The notes beneath the pieces were generated by a model, which saw only the letters and a list, made by a program, of their open reading frames with translations, ran no database searches and was not told the origin of the DNA. 41,030 nucleotides of DNA, taken from positions 1-41,030 of the forward strand of contig DBTY01000002.1 in assembly GCA_002307295.1 (NCBI GenBank), in the 5' to 3' direction. Origin of the DNA: Ignavibacteriales bacterium UBA1304 (GTDB taxonomy: Bacteria > Bacteroidota > Ignavibacteria > Ignavibacteriales > Ignavibacteriaceae). The position numbers and the translations under genes are program-made. Below are positions 25,306-34,782 of this stretch, in pieces; within the stretch, counting starts at the first letter, position 1; every line of letters begins with the position of its first letter.

Positions 25306-26538
25306 TTATCCCATAAGCCTTTTTATTTTATCAATTTCTGGCTGCGCCTTAATTTTAGAATAAAAGGCTAAGGCTTTTGTGAAATATTTAGCTGCGTCTT
25401 CAATTTGTTTGGATTCCTTATACAAAACAGCAAGTTCAACTGCAGTTTCTGCATAATTCATTTCATTATCGAACTCTTTATTCAACCGAAGGCTACTAAA
25501 GAAAAAGTTTTCGGATGAATCGAAGTGTTTATTTTTCCGTTCTATAATTCCTTTGATTTTATATATATCGGCAATAGTAAGTTTATCGTTAATTTTGTAA
25601 CTAACTTCCATTCCTTTATCTGCAAAAGCATTAGCAAGCGCAAAGTCGCTAATTTCGCAATAGATAAGAGCCTTGCCTACATAAGAAATTGCAAGCGTTG
25701 GGAAATATCTTGCGATAATCGAAACGTTTATGCTTAAGTCAAATTCTTTTAGAGCGGAATCATATTCTTTCTTTTGAGTAAAAACCATTCCAAGATTATG
25801 CCTTATTTCGGCAATATGTTTATGGTCTTGAAGTCCTTCAAAATACATTAAAGCCCGTCTGAAAAAAGAATAAGCTTCGTCATATGCGCCTTCTATATTG
25901 CTAACAATTCCTAAATTGTTTTCAATGAGAGCAACAATCGATTTGTCTTTTATCTGGTCAACGATGCTTAATGCTTTTTGAAAGTGTAGTTTTGCGGATT
26001 TAGTATACCCGCGCCCGGCGTAAATAGCGCCGAACAAATTTTCGCTTTTCGCAAGCCCTGCAATATCTCCTTGTTTTTCAAAAAAGGATATTGCTTTTTT
26101 TATATGCGCCTGACTCTCCTTCCACATAGCCTGACGGCTATATATTTCGGCAAAATTATAAAAAATATAAGCGGTTATATTTATAAACCGGTCGTCAGTT
26201 TTTGTAATACTGAGCATTTTATTGGCTATATCAGTCGATAAGGCAACTTCGCCATGGGCAATTGAAAGAGCTCCTATATTGCCCAAAAAGTCAAGGAATT
26301 TATCAAGCGATAGTTTTCTTTCAGAATATGTGATGGCCTGATCGACTTCAAACCTGAACTTTGGGGAATTAGCCGCATTATAAGCCGTAAACGATTTTCG
26401 TTCAAGAATTTCCGGCTGTTCAATAACCGGAGAGAGATTATTTAATTTCTTGAAGAAAACCTTAACGTCATTTTCCGAAAAATAATTTCCCAAGACGTCC
26501 TGAAATCCCTCGCTTATACTTTTAACTTTTGATTTCAT
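25306..26538 (-). CDS. Tetratricopeptide repeat protein
   Basis: 410 residues, no signal peptide or membrane segment. From ~115 on it is a run of TPR units of 40 residues (KESQAHIKKAISFFEKQGD, GYTKSAKLHFQKALSIVDQ, GAYDEAYSFFRRALMYFEG, KEYDSALKEFDLSINVS, KQIEDAAKYFTKALAFYSK), the longer-spaced type common in signalling ATPases and MalT/Rap-like proteins. The first ~110 residues are unassigned. The TPR spacing matches the C-terminal half of the Ser/Thr kinase-ATPase encoded at 28945-32505, so they may share a partner or an ancestor. Probably a protein-interaction module in the cytoplasm, cotranscribed with the lipoprotein gene 62 bases upstream. Confidence 0.85.
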   Translation of the reverse strand: MKSKVKSISEGFQDVLGNYFSENDVKVFFKKLNNLSPVIEQPEILERKSFTAYNAANSPKFRFEVDQAITYSERKLSLDKFLDFLGNIGALSIAHGEVALSTDIANKMLSITKTDDRFINITAYIFYNFAEIYSRQAMWKESQAHIKKAISFFEKQGDIAGLAKSENLFGAIYAGRGYTKSAKLHFQKALSIVDQIKDKSIVALIENNLGIVSNIEGAYDEAYSFFRRALMYFEGLQDHKHIAEIRHNLGMVFTQKKEYDSALKEFDLSINVSIIARYFPTLAISYVGKALIYCEISDFALANAFADKGMEVSYKINDKLTIADIYKIKGIIERKNKHFDSSENFFFSSLRLNKEFDNEMNYAETAVELAVLYKESKQIEDAAKYFTKALAFYSKIKAQPEIDKIKRLMG

Positions 26539-26600
26539 AATATTCGCTTTCTATTTAGTCTTGGTTATTAACAGTTTATTAGTTTTTTTCATAGTTTTAC

Positions 26601-27293
26601 TTAATCAGTTTCGCTTGAAGAGCCAATCAATACAGTAGAATCAGTTATACTGTCAGTTGCATTCTTTGTCGTAAAGCCATATCTTGAAAAATGCGGAAGA
26701 TAACCGTTTACGCAAATTAATACTCCTAAGTTCACATTAATTAAAACAGCGTCTGATTTTATTGGTTCCCAGGTATTTGTAGTCTCATTAAAATACCAAA
26801 GTTTGCCTAAAGTCGTATTAGAAGGCAATGCTGAAAGGTCAAGACCAACGGCTTTTACATTAAGAAGAGCTGGTTTTAAGAACTGTGTTCCGTGCGGTCC
26901 AAACGTAAGGTCTACATCCGTCATCATATATTCGCCGTCAAAACTCATCGTAAGCGATTGATCCTGCGAAAGAGCGTATGGCAAAACATTTAACGATACA
27001 GTAACTGCAGTTAACCCTTTAGAAGTTACAGAGGCATAATTAAGCGATAAATAAGCGCCGCTTTTTACAGTAGCATATTTTGTGCATGTAACTATTTTTG
27101 ATAGAGAATTTTCGGCTTGTTGCTGTGGCAGTTGAATTAAATTTAACCCCTGCCGTTCTGCAGCTTTCTGCCAATTTGGTTTTTCAGTTGTTGTTGTAGT
27201 ATTACTACTAACTGGATCTGTTATTGTATTTTCTTTTTGGCACCCTGCAAAGAAAAGGATCAAAACAACTGGGAGATAAATGAGTTTTTTCAT
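26601..27293 (-). CDS. Lipoprotein with ZU5-like domain
   Basis: 230 residues from ATG 27293; a GTG at 27302 is in frame, but GAGGTG lies at the right distance for the ATG. Lipobox ILFFAGC (Cys at 18), then a Thr-rich linker (SSNTTTTTEKP). The mature domain has GPHGTQFLKPALLNVKAVGL and a WYFNETTNTWEPI strand followed by GYLPHFSRYGF, a pattern like the ZU5-type beta domains seen in exported proteins of this phylum; assignment is tentative. It lies upstream of the TPR gene (62-base gap). A sigma54-like promoter is ~100 bases upstream of the start, suggesting this is the first gene of a sigma54-dependent unit. Confidence 0.75.
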   Translation of the reverse strand: MKKLIYLPVVLILFFAGCQKENTITDPVSSNTTTTTEKPNWQKAAERQGLNLIQLPQQQAENSLSKIVTCTKYATVKSGAYLSLNYASVTSKGLTAVTVSLNVLPYALSQDQSLTMSFDGEYMMTDVDLTFGPHGTQFLKPALLNVKAVGLDLSALPSNTTLGKLWYFNETTNTWEPIKSDAVLINVNLGVLICVNGYLPHFSRYGFTTKNATDSITDSTVLIGSSSETD

Positions 27294-27392
27294 TTGGTTC
27301 ACCTCAAGTTAATGAAATAGTTTATTTAATAATGCGATAACCTCAATAGTCAGCTATTTTCAGCCTCTGACATTAGACTGTTTTTTATAAAG

Positions 27393-27408
27393 CACAAATA
27401 ATATGCCA
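27393..27408 (-). promoter_or_regulatory. Candidate sigma54 (-24/-12) promoter
   Basis: On the minus strand 27408 to 27393 reads TGGCATATTATTTGTG. It matches TGGCA at the -24 element and TTG at the -12 element with the correct spacing of the consensus TGGCACNNNNNTTGCW; the -12 C is a T. A start near 27383 would give a ~90-base leader before the lipoprotein ATG. Assigned by eye. Confidence 0.5.
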
Positions 27409-27510
27409 CGCTTAAATGTTTGGATTACAGCCATTATTTACATCCGTTTTTTTTTATTTTTTTTGATTGTAATGTTTTGTTCCGATTATTTGGGTTTCTG
27501 GCAGCTGGCT

Positions 27511-27544
27511 GTAACAAAACGTTACATATGTAATACTTTGTTAC
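27511..27544. promoter_or_regulatory. 34-bp near-palindrome, candidate activator site
   Basis: GTAACAAA (27511-27518) and TTTGTTAC (27537-27544) flank an inner TTACAT/ATGTAA palindrome; 14 of 17 positions are symmetric. It lies ~105-140 bases upstream of the sigma54-like promoter and just beyond the end of the sigma54 activator gene, where an upstream activating sequence would be expected. It could instead be a weak terminator, but no T-run follows. Confidence 0.5.
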
Positions 27545-27562
27545 AATTTAGCAGATTCTAAA

Positions 27563-28948
27563 TTAATTGCTTAACAAACGGTTAAGCTTAGGCCGGGAGA
27601 TATTTAATATGCGCGCCGCTTTTGTTTTGTTGCCGTCAACTTTTATAAGAACTTCTTTTGCGTACAATGCAGATAAATGCTGCATATCAACCTCAGACAT
27701 TAAAAAGTTCATCGTTAGTCTATCGTCTTCAGAACTGTTTTTATTAGCAATAGAAGCTTTAAATGGATTTGGGCTTGTTTGCGTTATCACTTCAATATCT
27801 TTTAGCGTTAGCGATGAGTTCTCACACAACAGCACTCCTCGCTCTAATATATTTTTTAGCTCTCTTACGTTCCCTGGCCATCTATAAGAAGAAATGAACT
27901 CAATTACAGAATTGTCAATTTTCTTAATTTTCTTGCCATATCGTTCTACAAACTCAGCGACAAAATTCTCTGCCAGATAGACAATGTCGTTGACTCTCTC
28001 CCTCAAAGGAGTAAGTTCTATTGTAATTAGGTTTAGACGATAATAAAGATCCATACGGAATTGATCGTCTAATATCATTTGTTTCAGATTTCTGTGCGTT
28101 GCCGAAATTATCCGCGCATTTACGGGTATGTCCTGCGAACCTCCAACGCGTCTGATAACTTTTTTTTCAATTACTCGTAAAAGCTTTGATTGAAGATTCA
28201 GATTTAATTCTCCAATTTCATCCAGAAAAATTGTGCCGTTATTGGCAAGTTCAAATAGCCCAAGCTTTTTTGTCTTTGCATCTGTAAAAGCTCCTTTTTC
28301 ATGCCCAAAAAGTTCCGATTCTAATAAATGTTCAGGAATAGCAGAACACACTACTTCTACAAATGGGGCGTCTATTTTCATGCTATAATTATGGATAGCG
28401 TTTGCCAGCATTCCTTTACCAGTGCCGGTCTCGCCTAAGATAAGCACGTTGACCGAAGAATTTTCTGCAGCAGATCGCGCAGCGGCAATCAGACGCGAGG
28501 CGTCTTTAGTACAGCCAATTATAGACGCGAAATGTGATTCTCTTGTGCTTATATTATACTTCTCTTCGTTGCTGATCTTAAGCTGTAGATTTTTTACGAT
28601 TTCTTTTAAATTATTTTCGAACTTAAGAAGTTCGTCTGGAAGCGTATATATTTCGGTAAAACCAAGTTTGGCTATTGTGCTTGTGATGAGTGGATTTTTA
28701 TTGTCTATTACAAATATTATCTGATTATTATAAAGATTTTTTGCCTTAATAATTTTATTATGAATTTTTTGATTGAATGTTTTTAACATACATAAGGCAA
28801 TATCGTCAGGCTGAAATGAAAAATCTTCTTTGTTGTTTTCGATCGAAATATTCGTTTTCCCTTTAAATATAAGGCTTAACTTAGATATAAGCGGATTGAA
28901 ATCGCCAGAATCAGAGCAAATGCGAATAGTAATTTTTCTTATTTTCAT
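27563..28948 (-). CDS. Sigma54-dependent transcriptional activator with atypical N-terminal domain
   Basis: 461 residues. Residues 1-~125 have an alpha/beta pattern like a receiver but without the DD...D...K signature, so this is probably not a classic phosphorylated receiver. The AAA+ domain spans ~140-365: Walker A GETGTGKG (172-179), the sigma54-contact loop GAFTDA (219-224, usually GAFTGA), Walker B FLDEIGEL (~241-248), and an R-finger region with YYRLNL. The C-terminal Fis-type helix-turn-helix (NKTKAARILNISRPKLNRLL) binds DNA. It should drive transcription from -24/-12 promoters on receiving a signal, perhaps from the Ser/Thr kinase-ATPase whose gene overlaps this start by four bases (ATGA). 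A candidate target promoter and binding site lie just beyond its stop. Confidence 0.9.
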   Translation of the reverse strand: MKIRKITIRICSDSGDFNPLISKLSLIFKGKTNISIENNKEDFSFQPDDIALCMLKTFNQKIHNKIIKAKNLYNNQIIFVIDNKNPLITSTIAKLGFTEIYTLPDELLKFENNLKEIVKNLQLKISNEEKYNISTRESHFASIIGCTKDASRLIAAARSAAENSSVNVLILGETGTGKGMLANAIHNYSMKIDAPFVEVVCSAIPEHLLESELFGHEKGAFTDAKTKKLGLFELANNGTIFLDEIGELNLNLQSKLLRVIEKKVIRRVGGSQDIPVNARIISATHRNLKQMILDDQFRMDLYYRLNLITIELTPLRERVNDIVYLAENFVAEFVERYGKKIKKIDNSVIEFISSYRWPGNVRELKNILERGVLLCENSSLTLKDIEVITQTSPNPFKASIANKNSSEDDRLTMNFLMSEVDMQHLSALYAKEVLIKVDGNKTKAARILNISRPKLNRLLSN

Positions 28949-31900
28949 GATCGAGTAAAGTGTTTTTCGAATATATTGATTTTTTGAAGAACTCTTCTTC
29001 TTTCTGGTTGTGCAAGATAAGAAATTCTTAAGATTTCGTCATCTATATTTTCCGCAACATAAAGAATTAACTTTTTGACAATATTTGCATATTCTTCTGC
29101 ACTATGCATTATCCCTCTTTCAAAATAACTTTCTGCTATAGCAAATAATATCATCCATGTCAGCTCCGTTATACTTTGTCCTTTTATCAGATCATATGCT
29201 TCAAATAAATATTCCTGATACGGTTCGTTTATTCCCTTTTCAGATAGTCCTTTAAGATAGAGTCCTGCGCTTTTATTAATGATATTGCTTTCCCAAACGT
29301 TTTTTTTGTTTGCAAGAAATCGTTTTGTTTCAGCATAATTCTTTTTTGTAATCGTTTTTTTAGCAAGCAGAAAGACAGACAATCTGAAATTATCCATATC
29401 TTCAACCGCATATAGTTTTTCGGATATTGTTTCCAGCTTTTTTAAATAATCGGGATCACACTCTTCTGATAAATCTATAAATTTTAGCGTTTCAATAAAA
29501 TTCAGCTGTAATTCGTGCATTTGACCAAGATTGTGTTCGTGAATTAAAAATTTATATTTTAGTAAATAATTCTGCGCTTCTTCTTTAGAGCCCAATAATA
29601 GGTAATTTTTAGATAGGATGAACAAACAAGACGCTTCTTCGCCAAAGTTCTTAGTCGAGACAAAAATATTTTTCGCTTTTTCCAAAGCGGCCAAAGATTT
29701 TGAATATTCGCAGCATAAGAATAAATTTTCAGCTTGATTGACCAAACCTAAGGCTTCTCCGTTTTTGTTCCCAGTTGCAATAAATATCGTTTCAGCTTTT
29801 TTATATAAGTCCATAGCCATTTCGTGGCTGCATAGATCATAATAATAAATTCCAAAATTCATTAGCAAAAGAGCTTCCTGCTCTAAGTTCCCGATTGAAG
29901 TATTAATTTCCAAAGAAGCAGCCCAATATTCTTCAGCTTTTGAATGATTCCCCTTCATGTTGTAAATATTGCCAAGATTTATTTTTAACCTCGCAATTCT
30001 ATTAGGTAAATCGGCTTCTTCAAAAAGAGCAAGGGCTTTATGAAAAAAATCAATCGCTTTATCCGGATTATTCCGAAATTGAATCTCAATGATACCAAGA
30101 AAATTAAAGCATCTACCCTTCTGTTCCTTAGTTACAGCATCGCTAACAATTAGCATATTGCATATTTCAGTAACATCCTCAAAATCATTTGTATTCAGTT
30201 CGGCATTTGCAAGTTCTAACATTAATTCGCTTTTGGCTAAACCAGGTTTTATTTTTTCTAATTCTTCAAGAAGAAGAAGAACGCCAGATTCTATCTTGCC
30301 TGTATTTACCATGCAAATAGCTTTTTTTGCCATTAATTCATTAAAATAATGAGAATCTAATTTTGGTATTTCTTCAATAATTTTTAGAGCTGTTACAGGA
30401 TCTCCCGATTTAATTAGAGCGTCAACATACTCTTTTTTAATTTCAATTAGAATTGATTCCAGTAGCGGAAACCTTAGCAGACGTAAAAACGTTTTTTTTA
30501 GATAATTATATGCAAAATTATTTTTGGCTCTTTCAATTTCAGGCTTTAATATCTCATAACATTTTTCATATTTTTGGGCAAGTTCAAACTGACGGGAAAG
30601 CTCAAGCGCGCTAAAATCTCTATGCGGCTCCAGCGCTTCAGCTATAATAGAATGCAGCTTCTGTTTATCCGATACAGCCTCATATATATAATGTTTTAGC
30701 CCTGGCGAAGCAAAGTGAATTAATGAATACTTAGTATTTTGCATTAATATATTTTTTTGCTTAAGGTTATTAATTATCCCTTTAATTTCCGCTGTGTTTT
30801 GTTTGGTTATGTATGCCAAAATTCCATCGGAGACATTCGTTTCTATAGCTGAAAGCAGCTCTACTATAATCTTTTCTTCAATCGTTAGCAGCGCAATTCT
30901 TTTTTCATAAAATGAACGACGCGAACCAATAAACGCATTTTTATAAATTGCGTCTTCAACAAGAATTCCTTGTGCAGTAATCTTTAATACGCCATAGAGC
31001 ATTAAATCGCGCAGGAATAAAATTATTTCTCCGGGAAGATAATCTGAACCTTTTAATACTAATTCTTCAACTTTAGCTTTAGGGAAAAAAGAAGCGAAAT
31101 TCTTTTCGATAAATTCATGAATGTCTATCTCGGTGAATGGATTCAAAACATGTTCTTTTCTATTTTTTATTTCATGATTATTCAAATTATTAGAAAGATT
31201 TTCAAGTAATATTACTTTACTTCCTTTAATTTGCAAAACAGGTAAAATCTGACGAACATATTCTTTTGCTATTTCGTCAAATCGGTCATAATCGTCTATA
31301 ATTAAGATGAATTTTGCTTTCTGCGCAATTTGAATAATGAGAGCTTTTAACTCTTCTGTTTCAATAATCGATTTATTCAAGAATAGCTGACTTATTTTAT
31401 TTATAAACACATAGCCAATATTGCTAAACACTTCTTCATTGTACAGCAATCTATAAATCAACAATAGTGGAAACATTTTAGGTTTGTGCTGAAAAATATT
31501 TTCCATATAAATCGTATTAGCAAACGAATTCTTAATTCTTCCGGCAAGGCTTGTTTTGCCGCTCCCATCAAACCCTTTTATTATTAGAACTTCCCTTCTC
31601 TCTGGATCAGTAATGTATTTATTGACTTCCTCAATGTCGTCTGCGCAATCAATAAAAGCATCTGCTGCAAACCAGTTTTCCGCTCGTATAATTTCCCCAG
31701 GACAAAGCTCCTCAATAACTTGCAGAGAAGTTTTATACCTTTTATTCGGGTCTGTTTCAACAAGTCTTTTGATGACGCTTATATATTTTTCTGCGCCTGT
31801 AATTTGCGGAAATTCATATTCGCCATTTATTTTATCATGATATATAGATAATTCATCTTCTATTTTGAATGGGAAAACGCCATAAACTAATTTGTAAATC

Positions 31901-32505
31901 AGTATTCCTAATGAATATAGGTCCGCCCGATAATCTGTTACATTATTTTGCACAATTTCAGGAGCTATATAAATAGGCGTTCCCCTTCGCAGGCTTTGAT
32001 TTGTTTCGGAGGCTTTACCAACAAATCCAAAATCTATTAGTTTGATCTGAAGATCATTTTCGGAAACTGAAACGATTATGTTCTGACGTTTGAGATCAAA
32101 ATATATATAATTTGAAATATGCAGATAGAATAGCGTCGAACAAATTTGTGCAATAATTATTTCAAGGAAATCTGAATGGTTTTGAAATGAAAATTCTGTT
32201 AAGAGCCTGCCTTCGCAGTATTCAAGCAAAATAAATTTGCTTCCGTTCGCTATGCCAAAATTTGATTCGTTAGCGCCGATTTGCAATATTGTACCGAACT
32301 CATAGACTTTTACAATATTGGGGTGATTAAATTTTTGTAAAGTCTCGAATTCATTTTTAAAAAAATCATGTTCTTCTTTAGAAGCGTCTAGAGATAATAT
32401 TTTTATAGCATATTGAGCCCCGGATAAGAAAGTATCCGAGCATAAAAATACTCTGCTGCGCCCTTCGCCAAGAAGTTTAATAATTTCATATCTATGATTT
32501 ATCAT
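28945..32505 (-). CDS. Ser/Thr protein kinase - P-loop ATPase - TPR signalling protein
   Basis: 1186 residues, no membrane segment. Kinase domain ~5-268: glycine loop LGEGRSRV, K35 (YAIK), E52, catalytic loop YFDLKRQN (D137; the usual HRD is FD here), DFG 158-160 (IDFGFVG) and RRGTPIYIAPE. A P-loop NTPase follows: Walker A IIKGFDGSGKTSL (~308-320), Walker B KFILIIDDYDRFD, then helices as in STAND/MalT-type ATPases. The C-terminal ~500 residues hold TPR units (DKAIDFFHKALALFEEADL, GNHSKAEEYWAASLEIN, HEMAMDLYKKAETIF). The layout resembles kinase-AAA-TPR regulators seen with sigma54 activators in other bacteria. It overlaps the activator downstream and the permease upstream by 4 bases each, so all are translated from one message. 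The role is inferred as integrating a transport or ligand signal and modifying the activator. Confidence 0.9.
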   Translation of the reverse strand: MINHRYEIIKLLGEGRSRVFLCSDTFLSGAQYAIKILSLDASKEEHDFFKNEFETLQKFNHPNIVKVYEFGTILQIGANESNFGIANGSKFILLEYCEGRLLTEFSFQNHSDFLEIIIAQICSTLFYLHISNYIYFDLKRQNIIVSVSENDLQIKLIDFGFVGKASETNQSLRRGTPIYIAPEIVQNNVTDYRADLYSLGILIYKLVYGVFPFKIEDELSIYHDKINGEYEFPQITGAEKYISVIKRLVETDPNKRYKTSLQVIEELCPGEIIRAENWFAADAFIDCADDIEEVNKYITDPERREVLIIKGFDGSGKTSLAGRIKNSFANTIYMENIFQHKPKMFPLLLIYRLLYNEEVFSNIGYVFINKISQLFLNKSIIETEELKALIIQIAQKAKFILIIDDYDRFDEIAKEYVRQILPVLQIKGSKVILLENLSNNLNNHEIKNRKEHVLNPFTEIDIHEFIEKNFASFFPKAKVEELVLKGSDYLPGEIILFLRDLMLYGVLKITAQGILVEDAIYKNAFIGSRRSFYEKRIALLTIEEKIIVELLSAIETNVSDGILAYITKQNTAEIKGIINNLKQKNILMQNTKYSLIHFASPGLKHYIYEAVSDKQKLHSIIAEALEPHRDFSALELSRQFELAQKYEKCYEILKPEIERAKNNFAYNYLKKTFLRLLRFPLLESILIEIKKEYVDALIKSGDPVTALKIIEEIPKLDSHYFNELMAKKAICMVNTGKIESGVLLLLEELEKIKPGLAKSELMLELANAELNTNDFEDVTEICNMLIVSDAVTKEQKGRCFNFLGIIEIQFRNNPDKAIDFFHKALALFEEADLPNRIARLKINLGNIYNMKGNHSKAEEYWAASLEINTSIGNLEQEALLLMNFGIYYYDLCSHEMAMDLYKKAETIFIATGNKNGEALGLVNQAENLFLCCEYSKSLAALEKAKNIFVSTKNFGEEASCLFILSKNYLLLGSKEEAQNYLLKYKFLIHEHNLGQMHELQLNFIETLKFIDLSEECDPDYLKKLETISEKLYAVEDMDNFRLSVFLLAKKTITKKNYAETKRFLANKKNVWESNIINKSAGLYLKGLSEKGINEPYQEYLFEAYDLIKGQSITELTWMILFAIAESYFERGIMHSAEEYANIVKKLILYVAENIDDEILRISYLAQPERRRVLQKINIFEKHFTRS

Positions 32506-33785
32506 TCGCCAAATCCAGGATTATAATATTTACTTAACTCTCTTCCAAATTTATTAGCAGTTAACAGAGTCGTAACTATCATCATTCCCGGAAACGCCAA
32601 AAGCTGCCAGGCTCTTGAAATATTTTCCTGCCCTGATTGCAACATCCCTCCCCAAGATGGATATTCAGCTCCCACACCTAGTCCTAAAAAACTTAAAGCA
32701 GACTCGGCAAGTATTACGTTGCCAAGCTGAAATACCGTATTAACAATTATTGGAGCCAACATAACAGGCAAAGCTTCCTTAATTAGTAATTGTTTTTTGC
32801 TTAATCCTAACTGCTGAGCAGTTATAAAATAATCTTTATTTCGCAACGCTACTGTTTCGCCTTTAACTATTTTCAATAGGCTCATCCAACCAGAAAAACC
32901 CAACACAAAAATCACCGTAAATATTGAGTTCCCAAATAATGCCAAAATCAAAATAACAAAGAATATAAGCGGGAATGACAAAAACATTTCAGTAATCCTG
33001 CTGATAATAATATCTGTAAAGCCTCCTTTTATGCCGGTAATAAAGCCAAATACTACGCCAATAAGCAAAGAAATTATTACAGAACAAAAACCGATTGTTA
33101 GAGAAATTCTTACTCCATAAATTAATCGCGTAAAAACATCCCGGCCATATTCATCCGTCCCTAAAAAAAATAATTTTGTCGTTAAAACAGGTTCTCCGTT
33201 TTTAATTTCAACATCGTTTAACATAACTTCTATATTAGTTTCATTTTGGCGAACTTCTAAATTATTTTTTTTAACCGTTATGCTGTTACAGAATAGTATA
33301 CTTTCGTCAAAAGAAGATTTTACTACCCTGCTTTTTGTTTTTAGAAAATCATTGAGCGGATTATTATCCTCTTTTTTCTCTTTCAAATGCAAAACCTTAA
33401 CCGAGCTTAATGGAGAAAGCAGCCTTGTTACGCTAAGATTTTTTTGAAAGTCTGGATTCTCATTAGTAATAACAGGAGCAAAAATAAAAGCAAAGACAAA
33501 TACTACTAAGGCAGTCGCCTGCCAGGAAACCGCTTTCAGCAGTTTAATTCTCTTACCTCCAATTATAACAATAATCGGCAGAATAACAAGTAGCAAAGCG
33601 GAGAAAAAACAATCGATCAGCTGAAAATCTGTTTGAACCGTAGCAGTTATAAAGTCCGACATTATCAGTGATATATATTGGCGGGCTAAAACTGCCGTTT
33701 GACAAAGCAAACCAAAACGGCTTATAATAAGGCAAACTGATAAAACGATAATGATATATTTAATTTGAAATATTTTTTTTATCAA
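32502..33785 (-). CDS. ABC transporter permease, DppC/OppC type
   Basis: 427 residues; family members are usually ~280-320. The conserved part starts at ~210 (FFLGTDEYGRDVFTRLIYGVR), with five membrane helices and the EAA loop (QLGLSKKQLLIKEALPVMLAPIIV), and ends SFLGLGVGAEYPSWGGML. The long N-terminus holds about three hydrophobic helices (~10-110) and a ~100-residue loop before the LGTDEYGRD motif, both longer than normal. It forms the inner-membrane channel with the DppB-type permease whose gene overlaps its start by four bases. Together with the binding protein and the two ATPases transcribed in the opposite direction it makes a complete importer of the peptide/nickel/opine class. Confidence 0.9.
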   Translation of the reverse strand: MIKKIFQIKYIIIVLSVCLIISRFGLLCQTAVLARQYISLIMSDFITATVQTDFQLIDCFFSALLLVILPIIVIIGGKRIKLLKAVSWQATALVVFVFAFIFAPVITNENPDFQKNLSVTRLLSPLSSVKVLHLKEKKEDNNPLNDFLKTKSRVVKSSFDESILFCNSITVKKNNLEVRQNETNIEVMLNDVEIKNGEPVLTTKLFFLGTDEYGRDVFTRLIYGVRISLTIGFCSVIISLLIGVVFGFITGIKGGFTDIIISRITEMFLSFPLIFFVILILALFGNSIFTVIFVLGFSGWMSLLKIVKGETVALRNKDYFITAQQLGLSKKQLLIKEALPVMLAPIIVNTVFQLGNVILAESALSFLGLGVGAEYPSWGGMLQSGQENISRAWQLLAFPGMMIVTTLLTANKFGRELSKYYNPGFGE

Positions 33786-34771
33786 TTCAATACTCCATTT
33801 ATCAATCGCTTATCAATTTTGAATTTAATAATATCCGCTATAAAATTAGTAATAATCATAAGCGTACCCGCTGAAAGCGCGCAGCCCACGACTAGAGGAA
33901 AATCTCTATCGAGTATTGCGCCAACTGCAAGTCTGCCCATCCCAGGAAGGCTAAAAATAACTTCCGTAATCAGCACGCTGCTGAAAAGCATTCCAAGATC
34001 GACGCCTGCATAAGAAATTATAGGACTAATTGCGTTTGGTATTACGTGTTTATACAGTATTACATTTTCCGTTACGCCATTTGAACGCAAATAACGCACG
34101 TATAGTTTATTGTAGTTCTGCTCTATATTATCTCTAAAGTACTTAAAATACACTGGAGTTCCAGCAAGAGCCAGACATATAACAGGAAGAATTAAGTGAG
34201 TCAGGTAATCAAATAAGAGCTCCCCAAAGTCGCTAGTAACAGATGTTATATTTTTAATACCTGATGAAGGAAGCAGTTCAAGTTTAACAGAAAAAAGGTA
34301 AATTAAAAATACTCCGCTAACAAACGAAGGAACCGCATATAAAAACATGTTTGTTCCTGAAATAAAACCGTCTAAATATTTTTTTGAGCGGTTCTTATAT
34401 GCAAACACAGCCAACAATAGACCGAGCGAAAACTGGAAAAAAAATGCGATCAAAGAAAAACTTATAGTGAAAGGAAGGAACTCAAATAATACGTTTGTCA
34501 CGGAAGTATGAAATGAATACGAAACGCCGAGATCACCGGAAAAGAAATTTTTTACAAAGCTTAAATATTGCTCCTGAACTGAGCGATCCAGATTAAAAGA
34601 TACTTTTACTTTTTCGGCTAATTGAGGACTTAGACCAGGCGATATATACCTTTGAGTGGGATCGCCAGGAGCTATTCTTAGAAGTATGAATAAAAAGCTA
34701 ATAAGAAAAAACAAAATCAGCACGGATGAAATAAACCGCTTGATCAGGATTTTTATCAAATCGTGGTTCAT
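33782..34771 (-). CDS. ABC transporter permease, DppB/OppB type
   Basis: 329 residues from ATG 34771; GTG 34780 is an alternative, only 2 bases from the preceding stop. Typical DppB: first helix at the N-terminus, RIAPGDPTQRYISPG (family block), a ~60-residue outside loop, five further helices, and the EAA motif region (YVRYLRSNGVTENVILYKHVIPNAISPII). The length is normal. It pairs with the DppC-type permease. The substrate is likely an oligopeptide, nickel or another small polar solute; the permease sequence does not decide. It overlaps the next gene by four bases. Confidence 0.92.
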   Translation of the reverse strand: MNHDLIKILIKRFISSVLILFFLISFLFILLRIAPGDPTQRYISPGLSPQLAEKVKVSFNLDRSVQEQYLSFVKNFFSGDLGVSYSFHTSVTNVLFEFLPFTISFSLIAFFFQFSLGLLLAVFAYKNRSKKYLDGFISGTNMFLYAVPSFVSGVFLIYLFSVKLELLPSSGIKNITSVTSDFGELLFDYLTHLILPVICLALAGTPVYFKYFRDNIEQNYNKLYVRYLRSNGVTENVILYKHVIPNAISPIISYAGVDLGMLFSSVLITEVIFSLPGMGRLAVGAILDRDFPLVVGCALSAGTLMIITNFIADIIKFKIDKRLINGVLN

Positions 34772-34782
34772 AATTTTCACAA

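Noticed and set aside
29229..29411. 60-codon ORF inside the kinase-ATPase-TPR gene
   Set aside because: It lies wholly inside a well-supported gene in another frame.
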